DNA of 64,000 nt from Arthrinium phaeospermum (taxonomy: Eukaryota; Ascomycota; Sordariomycetes; Amphisphaeriales; Apiosporaceae): positions 4,650,001 to 4,714,000 of the forward strand of contig QYRS01000002.1 of assembly GCA_006503535.1 (NCBI GenBank). The letters are read 5' to 3'. The position numbers and the translations under genes were made by a program. This document shows positions 33,957 through 46,175 of this stretch, one piece after another (the stretch's first letter is position 1; every line of letters starts with the position of its first letter). The notes under the pieces were generated by a model. The model saw only the letters and a program-made list of their open reading frames with translations, was not told where the DNA came from and searched no databases.

Positions 33957-35711
33957 ATGGACTGGGAACGTACAGACAGCCATTGGACGAACCATGACTT
34001 TTCAAGATTCACCTACGATACAGGTGAACTCGATTCTCCAGCAGCCACCACTGTCGTGTCAAGATTAGGTAGCAATGAGGTCAATATTCCCTACCTAATC
34101 AATGCCTGAATGTTATCATGTTTCGATAGTCTGACTGTGGAATAGCATGAGTTCAATGTCGAAACTCTCAGGTCCCCGGGTGACTGGAAGTTATGGTTCG
34201 ATAGGGCAAGCCGACGGTATCCGCAGATCTCCCCAGCAGTCACTAACCGAATAAGCGGCTAGATCGAGCTTGAAAACCAGTCAGGATTCTGCGTCATGTA
34301 TGGCCCCAAGCCTGATACTGGGACAGAGCAAACTTACTAACATATGGCCTTTAGCTTATACAACAAAGTCCCAGAGGTTTTTGGCGGGACAGGATTCGCG
34401 CCCTTGATGTCGCTGCCAGTCACTCGCAGCACATTTTCAGAGACGGTTCGAAGGTTCCAGCTTCGACCATGCATCACCCGCACCATAATGAGGGAGAAAG
34501 TATACTTCTCGACACAGCCTGCTAGTGGCAGAGAGTTTAGGGACGCTAGAGTTGGTAAGCTTCAACTGCCCTGACCCATAAAGTTGGACATTTGTCTCAA
34601 CAGAATGGAGTAGGCACAACAGCGCGTACGGCATCATCTTCGAACGAAGAAATGGCTTTGTCATGCACATTCCACCTAAAGCAGGGCCTCTCTCTGGCCA
34701 TTGTATTTGGATGTACGGAAGAGACGACCCAGCAACTGATAAGCAAATTGAAAAAGGTCGACCTTGGGCACTCCCACCCAATGATCATGGCCGGGATCTT
34801 CTTCGAACTGGAGCGATCGAGGTTGGAAGAGTGTGTGGACCAGCTGACTGACGATTTTGCCCTCAACTCGGCTGAGCTTCGCCCCCTGGATCTCAACATG
34901 GGCAACAACGAAATGGTCAATTATCTGAAGAAGTGCTATAGAAGTCGGGAGTTAGGAAACGAGATCAACTCTCTAAAGCGGCAACTGAGGAAACTAATCG
35001 ACGAGACGACCAGGTTTGACGAGATGTCTGAGGCAGTCAACGAAGATGTCAAACCCGTCAATGGACATGAGGCCGCCGAACAACAGAAACAGCCTCAACT
35101 TAAGTTCATTGGCTGTCGGATCAAATCTCGGCTCGAGGAGATTTGCGACATTCTCGATGACAAGATCGACAGCTGCAACGTAACGATCGAGAACATGTCT
35201 CTGACCATGCAGACCGTAAGTAAGAAAGGCAACAAGTTACCGGTAGTGTCCCGTGAGCTGATCTCGTCTTCTCTCCAGCTATGGAACCACTTTGCACAGG
35301 AAGACAACAAACTCAATACGAGGTTCAACAGGGTCAATACGCATCTATCAACAACCAACAAGGAGATCTCACAATCAATGCAAGACGATAGCTCGCAGAT
35401 GAAGTTCATTGCGCTGCTAACTATGGTGTTCTTGCCCATATCTACCATGGCGGTAAGACCTATACTTCCACACCTAGCATATTGCAGTCGAATGCTAACG
35501 CGAATGGCAGTCGATATTTTCCACAGAATTATTCTCGTGGGATGCAGGTCCAGGGGAGGCGGTCATATCGAAATATTTGTGGGTCTTCATCGTCATCTCT
35601 CTGGCGTTGACGACCGTGGTAGTGGGCGCTTGGGGTATTGCAACGCGCTATGCCGTCCTAAGACGGAAGAAGGCTGACGATGAGGGCAAGGACTATGAGA
35701 AACTAGGGTGA
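33957..35711 (+). CDS. CorA-like transporter domain protein (copy 2), N-terminal exons uncertain
   Basis: The C-terminal two-thirds is solid: exons 34355-34550, 34604-35215, 35279-35452 and 35511-35711. They carry LPVTRSTFSETVRRFQL, the core MALSCTFHLKQGLSLAIVFG, a long helical stalk, then two membrane helices containing LLTMVFLPISTMAVSIFST and WVFIVISLALTTVVVGAW. This is the fungal CorA-like architecture, again without a GMN motif. The acceptor at 34354 has a perfect TACTAAC branch point. Upstream, an ATG at 33957 opens MDWERTDSHW and a later block in the same frame (RSPGDWKLWFDRASRRYPQI, 34165-34227) looks coding, but in-frame stops at about 34107, 34143 and 34260 are not all removed by obvious introns. 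The donor at 34551 (GTTGGT) is chosen for frame. It may be intact or recently disabled. Confidence 0.7.
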
Positions 35712-36549
35712 CATGACTTGGTGTGTGTATGTGTGTGTGTGTCAATACTGAGATATGGCCAGCTCGTTATGAGCCTCTCCTTTCTGCCGGGCGGGCTCGG
35801 CACTAGATCGTGGCTGAAGATGAGCAAAGATGTGTTGAATACAGTTAGGCTAACTATAACGGCAACGATATTACACAGGCCGCGTCCTGAAAGTGGCTGG
35901 TAGAGCATGGGCGTCATTCCTTCACTTCCGAATAGAATATACCAAAGTTTCAATGTACCGGTATCTCCTTTACTTCTAGGGGCTGATACAAAAAAGGTAT
36001 TGCCCACTCAACTTTAACTTCACACCAACATTGGTTCCCGCACTATGGCGTTAGTGTAACGTTGGCGATCATTGCAGCATCAATAATTAGGTAATGCCCG
36101 AGCTCCAGCAGATCCCGACATCTTGGGCATCAGATGCCGGGACGTCGATGATCTCAACCAATCGACTCCTGAACTCTTCTCCAAATGCCGATCCCATTAT
36201 AGCTTGGTCATGCGCACCCTTAGTAAGGAAACGGTGTGAGATGGAGCGTTGACCAACGACCCGCCTGTCGACCTCCCTGAAAACTGGGTCTGCCCTCACA
36301 ACTCCGATGCATCTCGGGGCGTACAAGATAGAGTCAGATTTCCAATCCACTGAATGAGGCCCGTGATGTTCGGCATCAAGACATCATAGTTTTGATTTCA
36401 AATCAATCCATGAGATCTCTGCGTGTGCATCGTCGAACATTCTGGTGATGGGTTGATATATATATTGCCACGGTTTGTCCCATGGGATGGGGTCAGCTCC
36501 TATCTCTCGCCATCATCGACTTGCAACACAGTAAGAACCACACTTCACC
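35712..36549. other. Intergenic with (GT)n microsatellite and TATA box
   Basis: This 0.84 kb gap contains an interrupted GT microsatellite at 35720-35742, just after the CorA-like stop. A TATATATAT run at 36456-36465 lies about 85-95 bp before the ATG of the HD-domain gene and is a good TATA candidate. No gene is visible. Confidence 0.5.
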
Positions 36550-37554
36550 ATGGCCAACTCAAAGCTGATCCTCCTTGTTGCAAGCCTTCTGCCAAACCTT
36601 TTAGTCACTGCTTCACCCTTATCCTTCACCCCACCGCCACCCCCAAGCGCCGGCCATGTCGCCTCCCATCCCAACCGCACCATCGCCGGGGTGACCGTCA
36701 TCGACACCCCCGTCGTCCGCGCCGCGCACGCGCACGCCCGCGCGCACGCCAGCGACTTCGTCTACAACCACGTCATGCGCGGCTGGCTCTTCGGGGTCCT
36801 GCTGTGGAACCACCAGGTGCAGCAGGCCCAGGAGACCATCAGCCACAGCCACAGCAACACCACGGTCGTCGCTACTGCAGTTGATGCACCAGAGGCCTTT
36901 GACTTGGAAGTCCACGCCGTCGCGGCCCTCTTGCACGACCTCGGCTGGGACCAAACCCCCGGCTCCCCCTTCATCAGCCCCGACCGCCGCTTCGAAGTCG
37001 ACGGCGCCATCGCCTCGCGCGACTTCTTATCGCAGTATCAGCACAATCACAGCGCCACCGGTGCGCCGTGGGACCACCGACGCACCCAGCTGGTCTGGGA
37101 CGCCATCGCGCTGCACTCGACCGACAGCATCCACAAGTACAAGGAGGCCGAGGTCCGGGTCGTGGGCCAGGGCATCTGGATGGACTTCGAGGGGCCCCGG
37201 CTGGGGGTCACGGCGGCCGAGTACGCGGCCGTGGTCGCCGAGTTCCCCCAGACTGGGTTCCGCGCGGGGGTCAACGAGACGTTTGTCTGGCTGTGTGCGA
37301 GTAAGCCGACGACTACCTATGGTGAGTTCAGTTGCTCTCTTTCTCTTATCGCAGTCGGGCAGTAGCTGTAAATCCCTTGACGATGCTTTCCTACTTGAGG
37401 CGCGCATCTCCTATTTCGTAGTTACCAAAGCCTATCGACTAACTCGGTTCCCAATCCAGACACCTTCATGCAGCCCTTCGGCGACAACTTTGTCGCCAAC
37501 TACTCGGCAAAGGGCCAGCGAGGTTACGATATCATCATGAGCGCACCCAACTGA
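36550..37554 (+). CDS. HD-domain hydrolase with signal peptide
   Basis: Two exons (36550-37321 and 37460-37554, intron 138 nt) encode 288 residues. A signal peptide with hydrophobic core LILLVASLLPNLLV ends near residue 22 and a Pro-rich linker follows. The metal-binding HD dyad is H129-D130 in AALLHDLGWD, with upstream histidines (VYNHVMRGW, VLLWNHQ) and a downstream H in IALHSTDSIH that can complete the site. This resembles the fungal cyanamide-hydratase/HD group that acts on small amides or phosphoesters; substrate is not readable. HD proteins are usually cytosolic, so the secretion signal is unusual. The second exon adds DTFMQPFGDNF and a normal C-terminus, and codon phase across the splice is exact. 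Confidence 0.85.
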
Positions 37555-38052
37555 TCAAGACACGTTGTCAACATGTCATGGAAGAGCCGGATGGGTGTGG
37601 TCTGTGCTATAATACCACACTCAACATAATGGCTTGTATGGTTCCAGAGCAAATAGTTGCTACCAAACGTTCGGGCCCCTCAGATCCGGCGCAAAGGATA
37701 CATACTCCACATTTCAGACTTTGATCATCCTTGGCAGGGCAGAATATGGAAAAACCCCTTGGGTCTAAAAGGGGCAAACCGCAGTTGAAAGGGCTCGCAC
37801 ATGGCAACGTTTATGCCAAATCATGTTCACTGATGAATTTCAACTCAAGGATATTTCTCATGTTGTAAGATTGTTTTTGGGTAGTGTTCGGGCCGTCTAG
37901 CGGCCATTTTTATTAATCTATCGTTGGTTTTCATGATCTTTTGTCTATCCTGTAGTGCCATGCCATCATGGGGGGCATTCCTTTCCTTTATCCTTCCTAA
38001 TGCGCAATCTTATTTTTATTTTTTTCTCTTTTTGGGTGGGTATCATTAATAA
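37555..38052. other. Convergent intergenic region
   Basis: These 498 bases lie between the 3' ends of the HD gene and MFS gene 2. AT-rich and oligo-T runs near 37995-38025 fit 3' processing signals. No gene is visible. Confidence 0.45.
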
Positions 38053-39937
38053 TTAAACGTTCTGCGCCGACTCCTCGGCCGCGGCCTTCTCGCGCATCAC
38101 CCGCGCCACCCGCCAGCCGGGCCCGTAGATCCAGTTGACGACGGCGAAGGGCGTCGCCACGACGGTGACGAAGATGCCGAGGCTGACGTAGGTGACGACG
38201 GGGCCCCAGCTCGACACCATGAGCTCGACGACGGCGACGCCCGCGGCGCCCAGGCTGCAGCGCACCAGGTTGTTGATGGCGGTGCTGCCGGCGCCCTGGC
38301 CCGGGCACAGGTCCGAGACGAGCGACTGGTTGAGGGCGAAGACGGCGTTGCTGGTCGCCGCCACGATGAACTGCATGATGAGCGGCACGACGATGCGCCA
38401 GTCCTGCGCCGTGTCCGGGTCCGGGTCGGCCTCGGTCAGGAACGAGAGGCCGTACGCCGCCGTCGACGCGACAAAGAGGCCCGAGATCCACGGCAGGTGG
38501 CGCAGGCGCGTGCGCTCGATGGGGAAGTCGACGGGCATGTTCTTGGCCGGCAGCTTCTGCTCCTCGGGCAGGCCGTGCGCGACGTTGTAGGCCACCTCGG
38601 ACTCGCGGAAGTCGCGCGTCATGAGAAAGCCGACGATGCTGGAGCCGACGATGGTGCCGACGCCGTTGGGCAGGAAGGCCAGGCCGATCTCGAGCTCGTC
38701 GAGGCCGAAGTGGCCCTTGAAGATGCTCGTCGTGCTCGAGGTCACCATGCTCCAGACCGCGTAGATGATGCCGCCGAAGATCAGGTGCAGCAGCACGTCC
38801 GGCTGGCCCAGGAGCTTCAGCGGGGCCAGGAAGGACGCCACCGACACCTTCTTCCTCTGCAGCGTCTCGTCCTCCTGGTCGTGCACACCCGCAGGCGCCT
38901 TGACGATATGCTCGATGACGGGCTGGTAGAAGCCCTTGAGCCGGACCGATCCGTCGCCGGCAATCGTGCGCAGGGTCTCGGGCAGGAACATGATGATCAT
39001 CACGAAGACGGTGCCGGACAGGATCACCAGGAAGACGAAGATGGATCGGAACCCGAGCTTCTCGGCAAAGATGCCGCCCAGAACCGGGCCGACAGCGATA
39101 CTGAAGTTGCGAACTGTTGGGTAATGTTAGTAAATGTGGCTGGAAGTGGCTTCAAGGTATCAAAAAGACTTACTGGCTTGGTAAAAGCTGATGTACGCGC
39201 CCTTCTCCGAAGGGTGGGCGATATCCTGGATAACGCCATTGCCAATGCTGACGGTCGACGCGCTTCCGGCCGACTGCAGGCCACGGAAGAGGAGGACGAC
39301 GGCGAAGTTGGGCGAGAAACTCAGGGCGATGTTGGCGGCCAGGTAGACGATGAAGGAGGCGATGTAGATGGGCCGGCGACCAATGGTGTCCGAGAGCGAG
39401 CCCCAGAACAGGGGCGAGATGCCCTGGACGACAAGGTATGACGTGATGGTGAGCGAGACGCTGGAGAGGGAGACGTGGAGGTCCTATAGCGAGTCACGAG
39501 TGTGTTAGCCTACCGGCCGGGTGAAGAGGATGGGTGATGACTTGAGTGAGCGGGTCACTTACGTCTGCAATGGTCTTGGTGGCCGGGAAGTAGATGTTGG
39601 ACGAGAGTCCCGAGAACAGACCAGCCACGCCGATGATGGCGATGAGCATCCGCTTGTAGCCCACGGGGAAGACATGGAACGGCTTCTCGGGCTTCTCGGG
39701 CTTTTCCACGTCGGCGAGCGACGACGTCTCGGACTTTGAGTGTATCTGCTGGCCCATGTGTGCCTTCTCCTTCTCCTCGTCGATGGAGCGCCCGTCGTAC
39801 GGCGTCTCGTCCCCGTGGAAGGTGGCCGAGTGCGACGGGCTGGGCGGCGACTCGACAATCTCGGGGCGGTTGCGGTAGGCTGGGTTCTCGTTGCTGGGTG
39901 GCCGAGTCCCGCCCAAGGAAAGGGAGAGTCTAGTCAT
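38053..39937 (-). CDS. MFS drug transporter, DHA1 (12-TM, Qdr-like)
   Basis: Three exons (39937-39563, 39483-39174, 39113-38053) encode 581 residues. A hydrophilic acidic N-terminus of about 90 residues, with three KPE-type repeats, precedes TM1 (MLIAIIGVAGLFSGLSSNIY). The family motifs are WGSLSDTIGRRP between TM2 and TM3 and LQSAGSASTVSIGNGVIQDI in TM4-5, rebuilt by frame. This is the pattern of Qdr/Flr-type drug:H+ antiporters, which exchange protons for drugs, polyamines or organic ions at the plasma membrane. Substrate is unknown. It is convergent with the HD gene and too far from the polyketide cluster to be assigned to it. Confidence 0.9.
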
Positions 39938-42426
39938 TGTTCCGGTTGTGTGATGGAGGCAGGCTGTGTAGGATAGAAATTATGCAACTTCTATGCTGGC
40001 GGACAGGCCCTTGTACTCAGTGTTCGACGTGTTCCTGCAAGTCGTCTAGGTATTCCGGCCAAGAGTTGTTTGGGTTTGTCTGGACCAAAGATCGATACAA
40101 TTATAGAAGGGAGCTCTGTATTTAACCACACAGGGTCGCCCTCGAGAGGACCCCCCCTCCCCTTGGCATCACCACGCCATATAGCCCAGCATATTTCATA
40201 TAATCGATGGCGTGTAAACGGCTACGGGCGAGCCTGGACTGCCAAGAACGAGGATCCGGTAGGAGATTTGGGTTATCAAAGGGACCCGGCATTGATCTTC
40301 AGGCACGCCAAGAGGGGTGGGCCGGCTTTGATGACCCGTCAGTCATGTGTGGTCCAGCAGCAGCCGCCGGGAGATGGACTGGTCTAGCTGGTCTCGAAGC
40401 TGCGGTCCGGCCCCGCTGAAAACCCATGCTGCGATGGATTATCATCATGAGCCTCATCCCCCACGCGGCTTGGCGTTCAAGGGGGTCGCATATTTGCCAA
40501 GAGAGGCCGGCTGGTAGATCCTCCCATCTAATGTCTGGCCGTGGGATGGCAGACTGGTACAGTCCATATATTTGCGAGACCTGATCCCCCGCTGGTCCCG
40601 GCTTCGGTCCCCACTACTCCTGACTTTGCTGCTTGGGCGGCGTCAAAAGAAACAGACATGTAGTATTCGCGCTGTGCGGCGGCAAGGTGGGTTAGGGGTC
40701 GCGTTTCCTGCCGTTACAGATAAAGATAGAATTCACCAGGTGCCAGGCTCCGTCCATCTGCCATCTTGACGCAGCATGAGATAATGTTGCGGGCGTCGTG
40801 GGTTGTTCGTGGAGAAAGAGAGGCGGCTGGTTGCGTTGCCATTTCGTTGGTCCTAAGGCAGCTCCGGTCGCGGCTAGTGGGAGATCGACACTCCACTGCC
40901 CCCAACCGCGTAAGCCCATAGCTCGAGCGTCCGTTGAAATGGCATGTAACCCCCCATCTAATCTCGGCCAGATTGCGGCCATAAGATTTTACCACACAGT
41001 CGCCCTATGCGCGAAGCTTTTTGCGCAGTGTGAGTATGTAAGGAAAAAAAAACATCACGAAGAAAAAAAAAGGATAAAAGGAGGAGCCTTGAGGGGTAGC
41101 TGGGCAGAACTGGGGATGGGCTTGTTGCTTGGCTATGATGCCCAACCGCCAAGAGAGGGTCGTTTGTTTAAGCTCAAAGTTATGTGAAACAAGCGCAGGC
41201 AATGCCGGGCAGTCCAGGCATGGCACCCGAAGGCGCTTGCCTTATTGAAGCTTAGTTGCTGGTATCCCCCGTGGGTTGCATGTGATATCACCGCAGGCGC
41301 TCCGTAGCAGGCGCCGTTGTTGAAGCCAAAAACCAATCAATCACCACACGACGCCTTATCAGATGCCATCCACCCCCTGTCCATGCCAATGGTGGTGTTG
41401 ATGCAAGCTTCTCCGTTCTCGGGCCTGATCTGGCAGGCTTGGGTTTCGGGGCGCATCCAATAGCAGCGGCGCAGGGCACTCTATGAAGCCTTATTGGGAT
41501 CTTCTGTTTCGGTTCGCAGGGTTGTAACGAAACATTGAGATCCCCTCGTCCCTTAAGGGCCTTGTGTGCCATAGGGGCGAAGGGGGCCAAAGGACAGCAG
41601 ACAGCAGAACAAAGGGGACTGGGGAGGGACAAGACCCGAAGAGTGCCAAGAGGTGGTCCAAATTAAATATGTGACAGTTGGATGAGTTGTTGCTGTTGGT
41701 GCATCGGCCCTGACCCAATCTACCAATGCGCTCAGCAGCCCGGGGACAAGTCGAGTGAGTAGGTAACGCGTGGAGGGTGAGGGTTGAGGGTGGGTGAGAC
41801 GTTCCCCAATGAGTCACGCGACCAAAGAGCAGTGAAGCGACAGCCGATCATCGCTACCCCATCGACACTTTTTTTTTTCTTCATCTTCTTTCGCCTGACT
41901 GATGTGATGGGAGCTGACGTCTTGTATAAGGCGAGTTTCACGGCGAAACGAAGAGCCCCCACCCGTTTTACCCCTGACAGGTTTTGTGCGGGCCCCAGGC
42001 CCCACAGGGATCTACACGGCGAATGCTTGTCTCGCGAGGTTGCTAATCTTGATCACCCACCGGAACTCGGGCGCCTTCGTTGACCATGACGCGGCGGCTC
42101 CCAGGCGGGTGGGTACACGGCAACTGTCGCTCTAGAACATCCGGCTCGCCACAAGGGTCCTCACGTTTTATCAATCAACTATGGCATTTTACCGTACAAT
42201 CATGTCATCTGATCGGCGTCCCCACTAGATAACCAACCCGTGGCTTGGCCGAGCCCAAATATAGAAATGCCCTTATCTTCGCCCATGAGATAAATGCCCA
42301 TCGTTGAGCCCTGTTCCAGCCGCTTCACCTTAATTCAACTTGCGACTTGACAGGCCTCGACTGCGCCTTCTGCTGTAGCGATGACGACAGCACCGACACA
42401 AACGCATAAACGTCGATGCGAGGCTC
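39938..42426. other. Intergenic, 2.5 kb, no gene seen
   Basis: A long gap without supported genes. It holds the MFS 2 promoter (right of 39938) and A-rich runs around 41041-41075. Open frames on both strands around 40572-41632 are short, overlapping and without recognisable residues. Confidence 0.45.
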
Positions 42427-44037
42427 TCAACCGACCTTCTCATACTTGTTGTTGTTGCTGCGCACGGTTTGCTTGGGCTTCAGGGTCTTCTTCAATTGGG
42501 CATGGTAGCTGATGTCAGCCGTGGCCAAGTCATTGAAAGTTGACAAGACAGTGCCAGGCTCAGTTTCCTGAGCGCGGGAGCGGTTTAAGTTGCGAATGAA
42601 CTTACGCAATCCGGGAAGCCCCGAACCCGGTACGTGTTCTGGCAGCTCCGGCGCTGCCGCCCGACTGCCGGCCGGAGTCAAGCTTGAGCTGCTCTCACCA
42701 GAGGCGAGGTTCTCACGCGATCGCCGGATCCACGAGCTCAAGCTCCTTCCGAGGTCGGTGAGGCGGCTCACGAATTGTGCAATCACAACCGGCAAAGACA
42801 GAGCACAAAGTCCGATGCTCAGCTCCAGATAGCTTTTGTTGATGGACTCGGTTAGACCAGTCCCTTGAATCCTATTCAGCGTCGAAGTTGAGGGTCTCCC
42901 ACTCACCAAGTGATATACATAGCGATCCCCGACCACCATGAAAAGTCGTCAGGGTCGAAGTAGTACTGTATAACCAGGTTGGCCATTCCAGAAGCGATTG
43001 CACTGCCAATACGAGTCAGCTGGCGTCCCAAGCCACGATAGCTTTACTCACATTGAACCCGTCAGAAAGACCAAAATGATTCCAACCTTCCGTTTCCTGG
43101 TTAAAACCAGCCCTTTTACCTGACTAAGAGGCATAAACAAGATGTAGAAATCCATAATAACACCGAAATAGCAACCTGCCAGAAGCAGCTTCGGGCCGAT
43201 AGCAAAACATCGTGAGAAATATCGATCATCCAAGAAGCCGTCCTGTTCGCTGGGCCATGGGACGCAGGCCACTATGTACGTGATCATATAGATAACGCCA
43301 AACGTGACCACGGCGACTATCCCAGCCCAGACCATAATTCGGATATGGTTCACTGTACCGAACAGACGCAGGTAGAAAATCAAGAACGACACCTTGATCA
43401 AGGTGTTGCAGAAGCGGTGAAGAACCGTATCAGCGACTGAAAGCTAGATTGAAACATGAATCAGCCGCATCGTCCTAGTTTGCATAATGAAGAGACTATG
43501 ATAAACATAAAGCCCCGGAAAGACTTAGGAGTTACCTTCATAAAGTGGATATACTTGCGCTGGGTAACATCCCACAGATGGATCCCTAGCAAGCTGTTGC
43601 CTGGCATGTCGCACACTGTTTGATTGTCAGTAGACTGTGCCAATGCTTCGCCACAACTTCCATCACTTACGGCTCAATACCAGCCCAGCATAAGACAGTG
43701 TGGCTAGCTAGAAGATGGGGATGTCAAAAACTCATGAACACCTTCATGGGCCCAACAGATCTCACCGTCGCCGCCAAACAGAACCCTGGAGCCAATTAGT
43801 ACAAGCCGTCGGCGTGCAGAATGTTGCGGTGGGAGACTCACAGTCATCCATACCAAATGAGCGTGAGACCTTGTGGCGCACATATAGTCGAGAGGCGGAC
43901 AGCAGCACCATGAACGCAGACGAAACAACAATGACAATCACCAGCTGGTAGGATAGCGACTCCGGGTCGACGAGGTTGGATTCCTGTCCCGGCGGCGGGT
44001 CACGCGCCGGAGTCGTGTCCAGATAGTCATCATCCAT
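42427..44037 (-). CDS. Fungal rhodopsin-domain membrane protein (PTH11/SAT4-like)
   Basis: Seven exons (44037-43842, 43785-43766, 43707-43671, 43615-43536, 43443-43052, 43002-42907, 42832-42427) encode 408 residues with seven predicted helices. The second exon is only 20 nt and the third 37 nt; together they rebuild DDWFCLAATLATLSYAGLVLS, a proper TM2 of this family. Helix 1 is LVIVIVVSSAFMVLLSASRL; later helices include VSFLIFYLRLFG and a C-P-W-P loop. The tail after TM7 is long, soluble and basic. Members of this fungal family are plasma-membrane sensors or transport-like proteins and include PTH11-type receptors. The CFEM domain of true PTH11 is absent, so ligand and signalling are unknown. 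Confidence 0.88.
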
Positions 44038-46175
44038 GGTGAAGTGAAGTGTATGGCCAGTTGAGGTGGATGAATTACTTCTGTCGTGGGAGGTAATACG
44101 TGGTGGGTTGTTTGAAGAGGAAGTAATACTCCAGCTCACTGACGGTGTGACGGGAACTTAACCAGTGGTAACTAGAGAGGCGTTTTTCGGGCGCTCTCGA
44201 CTCTTTCGTTCCGATTGGCATGTTTTGTTTGCTTGGAGGCGCCTTATCGTGCTCATGTTCGTGGAACCCGACACAGTCCTATTGGTAGCACAGCGCCAAG
44301 CAAGGGTCAATGTTTGCTTGAAAGCATCGAACCACGCCACGCTGAGGAAGGGAGGGGAATAAGATGACCGATATCATAGGCGGCCCGACCACGATCCCTC
44401 TTGACGAGCGACAGCCGCAAGCCTGGTCGGCGCTCTTGGCAGAGTCTAGACTGCACAGGACCAATGAAAACAACAGTCGAGGAACCCCGCCAATGCAGAC
44501 CATGCCCGTATCAGCTTCAATCACAGTGTCGAACTGCAGCTAGCTTAAAGAACGACAGTTTGTCAGGTCATGGGACGGGCCACCCCAAGTCAAGAACAAT
44601 TTGGGTGGTTGAAGAGATTCACTGGCATCCTTTCGCACAGTACGCAGAAGTTACTCTTTGGTTCTTACTAGCAACATACTGATAGGATTAGCAAATGAGA
44701 CAAGATACCACACCACAGTGCCACAAATGGGCCGTCCCGGAATGGTTGGGCAAACAAAATCACTGGGTGCAGCATCCGGTGTGAAGCACTGACTTGCAGA
44801 GAACCAGTTAGACCGATCGGAAAGCTATGGGGGTTGGAGCCAAGGCAGCTCCCGGTACCAGGGTTGTTGTGTGCGGCAATGTGGACTCCAATTCACCATG
44901 TGGCGCTCGCTGCATCATCTCATAGGAGGCCGGCCCGGCAATGGACCGCACGATCCAGGCTGTAGCAACGGCCATAGCGATCCTCAACGCTTTGGAGCTA
45001 GCCGCAAATGATAAGCAATGTTTGGGATCGGTCAGCCAAAGAAGGCCACAGCCGAAAGGCCCTGCTTGCCAGCACCCGGCCCGAATTTCACCATGTTCTC
45101 GCTGGCTCCTCGCTAATACCGTAAAAGCCTGAGTACTGTCAAGAATAGCAAAATCCTCATGTTAGGTATCCCTGAGCTATTCCGTTCCGTGCAAGAACCC
45201 TGGCAACTAATTTCTTGGTTCGATCTAGGGCGGCAGCATGACCTCTCAATCCCTTGCATTTCTTGGACTATGGAATCCCGGCACTGTTTTATAGCTTGCA
45301 TACTCGCGGGTTGAAGGATTGGGTTGCGTAATGGTATTACGGCGTCGCGGCGTAGTTTTCCTCACTGAACAAGGTCAATTACCAAGTCAGCGGCTTAATA
45401 AGAATTTGTACCATGTATAGCTCCGTACGACATTGAACTTTCCCCTTGACTAGCAAAAGATGAATGGTGGATTGACCAATATACATTACACATGGGATTG
45501 TCCAATCTAGTATATTCCTTTCCCTTCCAGTTTCTTTGACAAACTCGCTGCTTCTATTTCCCTTCACCTCGCGGACAACAAACGATCACTCTTTGCGGAT
45601 GATAAACTTGAGGGATCCATCTTCACCCAGTCCGAACTTTCAGGGCGAGGTCAACACACAGGGGTTGTCACAACCCGGAAAGCTTCCAGATATTGGTTCG
45701 CTTACATAGATGGACCTTTGTCGCTGGTACGAAACGGAAAGAAGTAGTTTGGGGCAAGTGTCCAGTTTGAAAAACATCATCTGATAAAGGTGCTGTCAAA
45801 GAGGCGGTGCCGCAAGGCAGCTTCCATCACGACAAGCTAAGAACTTTCCTTCATACAAGAGACTGTATGGTTCTTTGAGAATTACCCTTAGTGATACGCC
45901 TAGAGGTTGCGGTCAGGCCAGCGCGGGACGCTCTCGTTCTCAGGGCAACCACCAAACGGTACCAACAGGTTGCCTGGTGAAGTTGAAATCTTGGTCTATT
46001 TAGCTAGCAGTTAGTCTTCGAAATCAGCCAGGTGGTCTTCACAGTCCGGCCTCGAGTCTTTCGCCCATGGCTTCTGAACGAGCTACAGCAACACAACGAG
46101 CGCAGCATCTCCGAAGGCCACTTCTCACACCAAAACGACTTCTCACCCGAAGACGGGACGAACGAACGAACAGAG
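44038..46175. other. Intergenic, 2.1 kb, no gene seen
   Basis: This gap holds the promoter of the rhodopsin-domain gene at its left end. Small frames at 44165-44362, 44401-44682 and 44941-45132 have no domain. No repeats stand out. Confidence 0.4.
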
